A DNA stretch of 10,687 nt from Methanobacteriota archaeon (GTDB taxonomy: Archaea; Thermoplasmatota; Poseidoniia; Poseidoniales; Poseidoniaceae): positions 1 to 10,687 of the forward strand of contig JAPOHM010000031.1 of assembly GCA_029979405.1 (NCBI GenBank), given 5' to 3'. The notes below the pieces were generated by a model. That model ran no database searches. It saw nothing but the letters and a program-made list of their open reading frames with translations, and had not been told where the DNA came from. Shown piece by piece: positions 6,124 through 10,687 of this stretch (position 1 is the first letter of the stretch; every line of letters begins with the position of its first letter). A program made the translations under genes and the position numbers.

Positions 6124-7110
6124 ATGGAGGTGCGGGTTTGTGCAGTTGTTCCCGTGCTCAATGAGGAAAAACACATTGCGAAGTGTGTAGAAAGTCTCCT
6201 TTCTCAAACAGTACCAATTGACATAATAATAGTAGATGGAGGTTCTACAGATCATACACTTAAAATCTTACAGGAATATGATGATAAAATCAAAATCCTA
6301 CATAATGTAGAGAAAAGGGTTGCACAAGCACGAAATCTTGCTTTGGAACATATTTCAAAAGATGTAACTCATCTTTTAGAAATAATAGGCCATTCATATA
6401 TCTCATCAGACCATGTAGAATTAAGAGTTCAAGACTTAATAGAACTAGAAAAGGAACTGGGTTATGAAGTAGGGGCTATAGGTTGTAGAACTGAATCCGT
6501 TATTCCGGGAACCAATGTAGAGTATTGGATTGAGGGTGCTTTATCCTCACCAATCGGTTCCGGCGGTGGTCAATTTAACAAATTCAAAGGGAGGCAAAGG
6601 ACCAAAGTACCGGCGTTTTGCTTACATAATGTAAAGGCTCTACGAGATGTTAATGGTTGGGATAATCGTTTCATTACAAGCCAAGATAGTGATTTGTCAA
6701 TGAGAATGATATCCAAGGGATGGGATTTGTGGCGTTCTGATGTGAGTTGTGTATATATGCACAAGAGAACCAATCTAACAAACTGGTGGAAAATGTCTCA
6801 TCGATATGGATTTTGGCGCACAAAAGTCCTACTAAAGCATCCAAGCAGGTTTGATGTAAGGGAGATATTGCCTATAGTTGGATTAATTTTAATTTTTGCA
6901 ATGAACCAATGGTGGCTTGCACCCTCAGTATATTTGGGAGTGCTAATTGTTGTTAGTTTGATATACGGCAATGGAGCAAAAACAAAAACTCAGAGATTCA
7001 CCTCAATTTATGGTATTCCTCTGTGCTTGCTTATTTTGCATACAGCATTTACAATCGGACTTTTTGATGGATTAATACGCTCAGGAAAACCACCATCAGA
7101 TAGAACATGA
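6124..7110 (+). CDS. Family-2 glycosyltransferase, ExoA-like, membrane-associated
   Basis: The 328-residue product begins with a GT-A fold: VVPVLNEEKHI (8-18), the nucleotide-sugar site IIIVDGGSTDHT (34-45), and VAQARNLAL (66-74). The segment aligned with the usual metal-binding Asp motif (R-V/I-D-G/A-H) reads LEIIGH (85-90), with Ile88 in place of Asp. The later catalytic region TSQDSDLSMRM (185-195) replaces the typical EDxDL with QDSDL. HRYGFWRTKVLLKHP (226-240) matches the acceptor/membrane-interface region of ExoA-like enzymes. Three C-terminal membrane helices follow at about 248-264, 266-282 and 296-315. The likely role is transfer of a sugar to a lipid-linked or surface glycan on the cytoplasmic face; donor and acceptor are unknown. 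ATG 6124 was chosen over TTG 6094, which would overlap the divergent gene's upstream region. It ends 10 nt before the next gene's TTG. Confidence 0.85.
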   Translation: MEVRVCAVVPVLNEEKHIAKCVESLLSQTVPIDIIIVDGGSTDHTLKILQEYDDKIKILHNVEKRVAQARNLALEHISKDVTHLLEIIGHSYISSDHVELRVQDLIELEKELGYEVGAIGCRTESVIPGTNVEYWIEGALSSPIGSGGGQFNKFKGRQRTKVPAFCLHNVKALRDVNGWDNRFITSQDSDLSMRMISKGWDLWRSDVSCVYMHKRTNLTNWWKMSHRYGFWRTKVLLKHPSRFDVREILPIVGLILIFAMNQWWLAPSVYLGVLIVVSLIYGNGAKTKTQRFTSIYGIPLCLLILHTAFTIGLFDGLIRSGKPPSDRT

Positions 7111-7120
7111 TTAGGAAACC

Positions 7121-8065
7121 TTGATTGGTAAAGCAAGTCATCGAATTGATATGGCAAGACAATATACTGGTGTAGTCCTGTTGTTTATGCCCATAATAAT
7201 TCTCAACACATTACGCCTTTTCGTTTCCCCATTTGGTAAGATGTTGGACATATCTGGTACTCTTGATATTACGCTACACGTAATTTGTTTGTTTGTTGGA
7301 ATATTCCTTTACAGAAGAACAACAATCGTCAGGGACCATGAATGGCGTCGTTCGAAAGCTGTGAAGTCCGTTTCACACCATTTCAAAGCAGAAGAAGGTG
7401 GAGTTTGGGATAAGAATGTCCAAATGGATTCCTCTTTATCTGAAGAAGCAATGATTAATCTTCAAGGTCAAGTTTCATCGGTTACCAGTGGCAAATATGT
7501 ATCCTCACAAGAGATACAAGGCGAGGTAGAGGTCGAGATGTTGATTGATTCTGACCGAGTAAGGATGGCTCAAGATAGACTTTCTGGAGATGAACAATTT
7601 GATGAGTCTGGAGTAGCAGCGACGTATGGTGCTGTTAGACAACCTTCGCCCATGGATAGGCTACTTGATTGGATATCAAGGCTGAGAGGGAAAGACAGTC
7701 AAATTGCCAGAGATGGAAAAGTCAAGGAGTCATTGGAAGTTAGGAGTCAAGAAGCTCCTGTAATTGCACAAAGACCCATTGCTCCTGTAACTCCAATTTC
7801 TACAGATAGGAAAAATCCTAGACCGATGGAAATACAATCATTTACAGATGCTGGGATGGAGACTATAAATTTAGAACAGGAACAACTACCATCCATTTCC
7901 AGAGAACCCACTATGGAAGAGCTGGCCTATGGTTTACCTTCAAGCGGAAATTCTAGAGCTGTTGCATCAGATCCGAGTTTCCAGCCACAACCAATTTGCA
8001 AAATTTGTAATACTCCAAATCCAATTGGAGAGAGATTTTGTTCAAATTGCGGAAGCAATCTTTAG
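7121..8065 (+). CDS. Two-helix membrane protein with C-terminal zinc ribbon
   Basis: The 314-residue product has two N-terminal membrane helices (about 17-35 and 47-64), followed by a basic patch (YRRTTIVRDHEWRRSK). A long, probably disordered cytoplasmic linker rich in Ser, Glu, Gln and Pro runs over about 80-290, with one amphipathic stretch MDRLLDWISRLRG. The C-terminal zinc ribbon CKIC-x10-CSNC has Cys293, Cys296, Cys307 and Cys310. Ribbons of this kind usually mediate protein or nucleic-acid contacts; I do not recognise a named family. The start is uncertain: TTG 7121 has AGGA 4 nt upstream, while ATG 7151 (MARQYTGVVLL) would begin just before the first helix. The gene follows the glycosyltransferase by 10 nt, so the two are likely cotranscribed. 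The 53-nt gap to dnaJ leaves room for a separate promoter. Confidence 0.75.
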   Translation: MIGKASHRIDMARQYTGVVLLFMPIIILNTLRLFVSPFGKMLDISGTLDITLHVICLFVGIFLYRRTTIVRDHEWRRSKAVKSVSHHFKAEEGGVWDKNVQMDSSLSEEAMINLQGQVSSVTSGKYVSSQEIQGEVEVEMLIDSDRVRMAQDRLSGDEQFDESGVAATYGAVRQPSPMDRLLDWISRLRGKDSQIARDGKVKESLEVRSQEAPVIAQRPIAPVTPISTDRKNPRPMEIQSFTDAGMETINLEQEQLPSISREPTMEELAYGLPSSGNSRAVASDPSFQPQPICKICNTPNPIGERFCSNCGSNL

Positions 8066-8118
8066 CGTTGTAATGAAAAACCCCCTACCCTCCCCAACAA
8101 ACAATCGGAAGTGTATGC
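8066..8118 (+). promoter_or_regulatory. Leader of dnaJ with ribosome binding site
   Basis: This 53-nt gap contains a C-rich run (cccccTACCCTCCCC, 8083-8097) and GGAAGTG at 8107-8113, a plausible ribosome binding site 5 nt before the dnaJ ATG. A promoter is possible but no clear TATA box is visible. Confidence 0.3.
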
Positions 8119-9243
8119 ATGAGCGATAAAAGAGACTACTACGAAGTATTAGGAGTTTCTAAGGATGCTAATGATACGGAACTGAAAAAGGCTTTCCGTT
8201 CTCTAGCAAGAAAGTATCATCCTGACAAAAATGATTCACCAGATGCTGATGAAATGTTCAAAGAAATTCAAGAGGCTTATGCAGTTTTGTCCGACTCTGA
8301 AAAACGTAGAAATTATGACCGATTTGGTCATAATAGTCCCGGCGGTTCACCATTTGGTCCAGGAGGCTTCCAAGGATTTAACATCAATCTCGATGACATC
8401 TTGGGTGGTGATTTTTTCTCAAATATTTTTGGTGGAGGAAGGCGAAGGTCCTCTCAAAGGCAAGGCCATGATATTTTGATTCGGCATCCAATATCGATAA
8501 AATCAGTGCTCAATGGGGGTAAAGACGAAATCGAAGCAGATTTACCTATTGAGTGTAAAGATTGTTCTGGTACAGGAGCAAAAGATGGTGTGACGGATTC
8601 GTGTGGTGATTGTGGAGGTAACGGACAGGTGAGAGTTAGACAACAAATTGGTCCATTTCTTTCCGACTCGATAGCGCCCTGTAACAAATGTAGTGGCTCA
8701 GGTAAAATTGCTAAATCAAGATGTAAATCATGTTCAGGAGACGGTGTTGTTACTGATAATCAAACCCTTAGATTCGATATACCGAAGGGTGCAAATGATG
8801 GTCTCAGGTTGAGAATGCGAGGTAAGGGGCACCCTGCACCAAATGGTAATGGAATTTCAGGAGACTTGTTTATCGAACTAATGATTGAGGAACACTCATG
8901 GTTCGAAAGGAACGGAATGGACCTTATTATGTCATTACCACTCAGTTTCGCAGACCTTGCCTTAGGAACTGAGATAAGTATACCACATATTGATGATGAA
9001 GATTTGAAAATCAAGGTTCCGAGTGGGACAAATTCTGGCGACACTATCACAATTTATGGAAGAGGATTGCCCTCAAGCCGTGGAGTTGGCAGAGGTGATG
9101 TGGTAATTTTGTGCAAGTTATTCATGCCAAATAAATTAGATAAGTCAACCAAGAATGAATTAGAAAAACTCCGAGATTCACTTAATGGAAAAAGTGACAT
9201 CATCGACAAGATAATTGACGACGCAGAGGAGAGAAGAAACTGA
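8119..9243 (+). CDS. dnaJ: Chaperone DnaJ (type I Hsp40)
   Basis: DnaJ is the cytoplasmic co-chaperone that delivers unfolded substrates to DnaK and stimulates its ATPase. This 374-residue protein has every type I element. The J domain spans about 5-70 with the HPD motif at 34-36. A Gly/Phe region (about 71-107) includes [10 protein letters not shown] and GGGRRRS. The zinc-finger domain has four CxxCxGxG repeats: CKDCSGTG (146), CGDCGGNG (162), CNKCSGSG (188) and CKSCSGDG (202), with all eight Cys present. A substrate-binding beta-sandwich follows ([21 protein letters not shown] onwards), and the end is charged and helical. Its length is close to the usual 370-380. Archaeal DnaK/DnaJ systems are generally regarded as acquired from bacteria. 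No dnaK or grpE lies in the window, so if present they are elsewhere. The stop abuts the convergent gene's stop with no gap. Confidence 0.97.
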   Translation: MSDKRDYYEVLGVSKDANDTELKKAFRSLARKYHPDKNDSPDADEMFKEIQEAYAVLSDSEKRRNYDRFGHNSPGGSPFGPGGFQGFNINLDDILGGDFFSNIFGGGRRRSSQRQGHDILIRHPISIKSVLNGGKDEIEADLPIECKDCSGTGAKDGVTDSCGDCGGNGQVRVRQQIGPFLSDSIAPCNKCSGSGKIAKSRCKSCSGDGVVTDNQTLRFDIPKGANDGLRLRMRGKGHPAPNGNGISGDLFIELMIEEHSWFERNGMDLIMSLPLSFADLALGTEISIPHIDDEDLKIKVPSGTNSGDTITIYGRGLPSSRGVGRGDVVILCKLFMPNKLDKSTKNELEKLRDSLNGKSDIIDKIIDDAEERRN

Positions 9244-10687
9244 TTATTCTTCCTCGTAGTGAATGTTTAGTGTATTACTTGGCTTCGCAGCTATTGGTTC
9301 ATAGTTCATCATACCTGAAACATGGACATCTAATGATGATGCATTTCCTTTAAGATCGAGTTTTATGAAAATTCTTGACCCAGCAGCAATCGTGTCAAGG
9401 AAAACCTCATCATTTCGGAACAATAGTTTTGGCTCAACAGAAGTCACAGACCATGCTTCACCCTCGGGTGCTTCAAATCTTATCGCTGCTACACTCCATT
9501 CGTTTTCGATTGCCATTATTCCTACCAAAATTGGTACTCCGTCGGAATCTGAAAGCCTTCTGTCCAATGTCCATAATGCGAGGTCTATACCATTTGTAAT
9601 GTGCCTCAATTCAGGTGCTCCCCAAGTCCTGATAGAGTCTTCCCATTCAAGAGATGACATTGTTCTGAGAGCTCTAGATAGGTCAGCACCAATATCTTCT
9701 CCCTTGTCTAATCTTTCACTTAACCACTGTAAGCGATTTTTCTTACTCGCAAAATCTTCAGCAAATTGTTTATCCCTCTGTATCTGTATTAAGAAAAATA
9801 TGAATGGAATAATCATTATTGCTCCCATTAACCAATAGAATACCCCAGCAGCGTCTTTAACTTCATCAGATGGTGGGAACCACGGCTCCTCACCTTCATC
9901 GATTACTGCAGTAGTGATTCTTATTTTCCACTCCACAGGTTCACTCTCTAAATCAATAGAATCAGAACCATTCACATGTTGTATTCGTATGAAATGTGTC
10001 CCTCTTCCAACCTCGAGAGATGCTCGAATATCATTCATGGAATATGATTTTGTTACACTGTCGAGTTCTTCCCATGTATTTTGGTCAATATCATAAATTG
10101 TAACCTCTAAATCAAAAATGTCACCTTCTACAATCACTTCAATTAGGTGAATAGATTCATTCCAACCAGTTGTTTCGATTCTGAGCATGTCTCTGTAGTC
10201 ACCCATATGTAGAGTTAATTCACCAGTCTCTATCCTTCCATCAAGTTGTATCAATGGATAACTCGAATTGTCGCTTATAGATGTTAGGGGTCGCAAACTC
10301 GGTGCATCTTGTTCCCAACCTGCATCATAGTGCCTGTATCTCGACATAGAAGCAAACCAAATGCAATCACAATCCCAAGAAAATTCAACGTAATCCGAAT
10401 CAGAAAGAGACCTTATTCTATCTCCGATAGAGGCATTGACCCATTCCGAAGAATAGTTTTCAGAATAAACAAACCTGTACATTAGTGGAATCGGTTCAAG
10501 CGCTTCGTCCACAGAATTTGTAATAACAAGTGATTCAAACGTGGGTAAGTGATGTTTGAAATTCATCTGTCCGATTCCAGCAATCGAATCTAAATGATTG
10601 AGTTGAGTCAAATCTTGCTTATTGTATAGGTGTGTTCTGAGTGCCCAAACAGTTCCAACGTCTGGACTCGTTACTGAAATTATTATC
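9244..10687 (-). CDS. Single-pass surface membrane protein (5' partial)
   Basis: The frame is open to the right edge: 25 more codons read upstream of the first TTG at 10611 with no stop, so the true N-terminus, presumably with a signal peptide, is outside the window. About 480 residues are visible. Counting from the TTG, the external part has sequons (NYS, NAS, NSS, NES, NGS), a CDC motif at 81-83 and, at about 118-233, a beta-sandwich resembling PPC-type domains (LDGRIETGELTLHMGDYRDM, then GRGTHFIRI). One membrane helix lies at about 254-277 (9781-9852), with a Gln-Arg-Asp-Lys stop-transfer end. The cytoplasmic part of about 178 residues has a charged helical segment (NRLQWLSERLDKGEDI) and then a beta-rich domain with no motif that I recognise. 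It could be a sensor or a scaffold linking the cell surface to the cytoplasm. It is convergent with dnaJ. Confidence 0.85.
   Translation of the reverse strand, partial: IIISVTSPDVGTVWALRTHLYNKQDLTQLNHLDSIAGIGQMNFKHHLPTFESLVITNSVDEALEPIPLMYRFVYSENYSSEWVNASIGDRIRSLSDSDYVEFSWDCDCIWFASMSRYRHYDAGWEQDAPSLRPLTSISDNSSYPLIQLDGRIETGELTLHMGDYRDMLRIETTGWNESIHLIEVIVEGDIFDLEVTIYDIDQNTWEELDSVTKSYSMNDIRASLEVGRGTHFIRIQHVNGSDSIDLESEPVEWKIRITTAVIDEGEEPWFPPSDEVKDAAGVFYWLMGAIMIIPFIFFLIQIQRDKQFAEDFASKKNRLQWLSERLDKGEDIGADLSRALRTMSSLEWEDSIRTWGAPELRHITNGIDLALWTLDRRLSDSDGVPILVGIMAIENEWSVAAIRFEAPEGEAWSVTSVEPKLLFRNDEVFLDTIAAGSRIFIKLDLKGNASSLDVHVSGMMNYEPIAAKPSNTLNIHYEEE

Noticed and set aside
8083..8097. C-rich run as a terminator or regulatory element
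   Set aside because: There is no hairpin and no following T-run, so it is not supported as a terminator.
9365..9838. 157-residue plus-strand open frame
   Set aside because: It is antisense to the cytoplasmic part and membrane helix of the minus-strand surface protein, has unnatural Ser/Ile-rich composition, and shows no family motif.

Overview
The window looks like a densely packed archaeal chromosome segment of about 40% GC by eye. Three things point to an archaeon: a UPF0201/PF01877-type RNA-binding protein (an archaeal family), large acidic surface proteins with Ig-like modules and single C-terminal membrane anchors, and GGTGA/GAGGT-type ribosome binding sites. I infer a marine planktonic euryarchaeon such as Candidatus Poseidoniales (Marine Group II) or a relative. 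The surface-protein style and the cytoplasmic tail motif GWTMEQW recall that group, but I could not run a search.

Region by region: (1) 1-4236, plus strand, a cell-envelope operon. It begins with a large secreted or surface protein whose start lies off the left edge. An in-frame TGA at 2667-2669 follows, and then, in the same frame, a transmembrane helix with a Pro/Ala-rich cytoplasmic tail. Next come a small unrecognised helical protein and a lipoprotein zinc metalloprotease (HEAGH). (2) 4233-4556, minus strand, a small two-helix membrane protein. (3) 4633-5571, plus strand, an apparent fusion of pyroglutamyl peptidase (complete Glu/Cys/His triad) with a MutT-type Nudix hydrolase. (4) 5543-6049, minus strand, the UPF0201 RNA-binding protein. 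(5) 6124-9243, plus strand: a membrane-associated family-2 glycosyltransferase, a two-helix membrane protein with a C-terminal zinc ribbon, and DnaJ. (6) 9244 to the right edge, minus strand, another single-pass surface protein whose N-terminus lies outside the window.

Genes are packed end to end. The convergent pairs overlap by 4 nt (4233-4236), overlap by 29 nt (5543-5571) or abut exactly (9243/9244). The two divergent pairs are separated by only about 75 nt, so promoters must sit there. No gap reaches 300 bases, and I saw no tRNA, rRNA, CRISPR array or mobile element.

The most notable points are the in-frame TGA that splits a surface protein from its membrane anchor, the Pcp-Nudix fusion, a metalloprotease without the usual third zinc ligand, and a glycosyltransferase with an Ile where the metal-binding Asp is expected. 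I see no evidence for a defence system or another wholly new multi-gene system.
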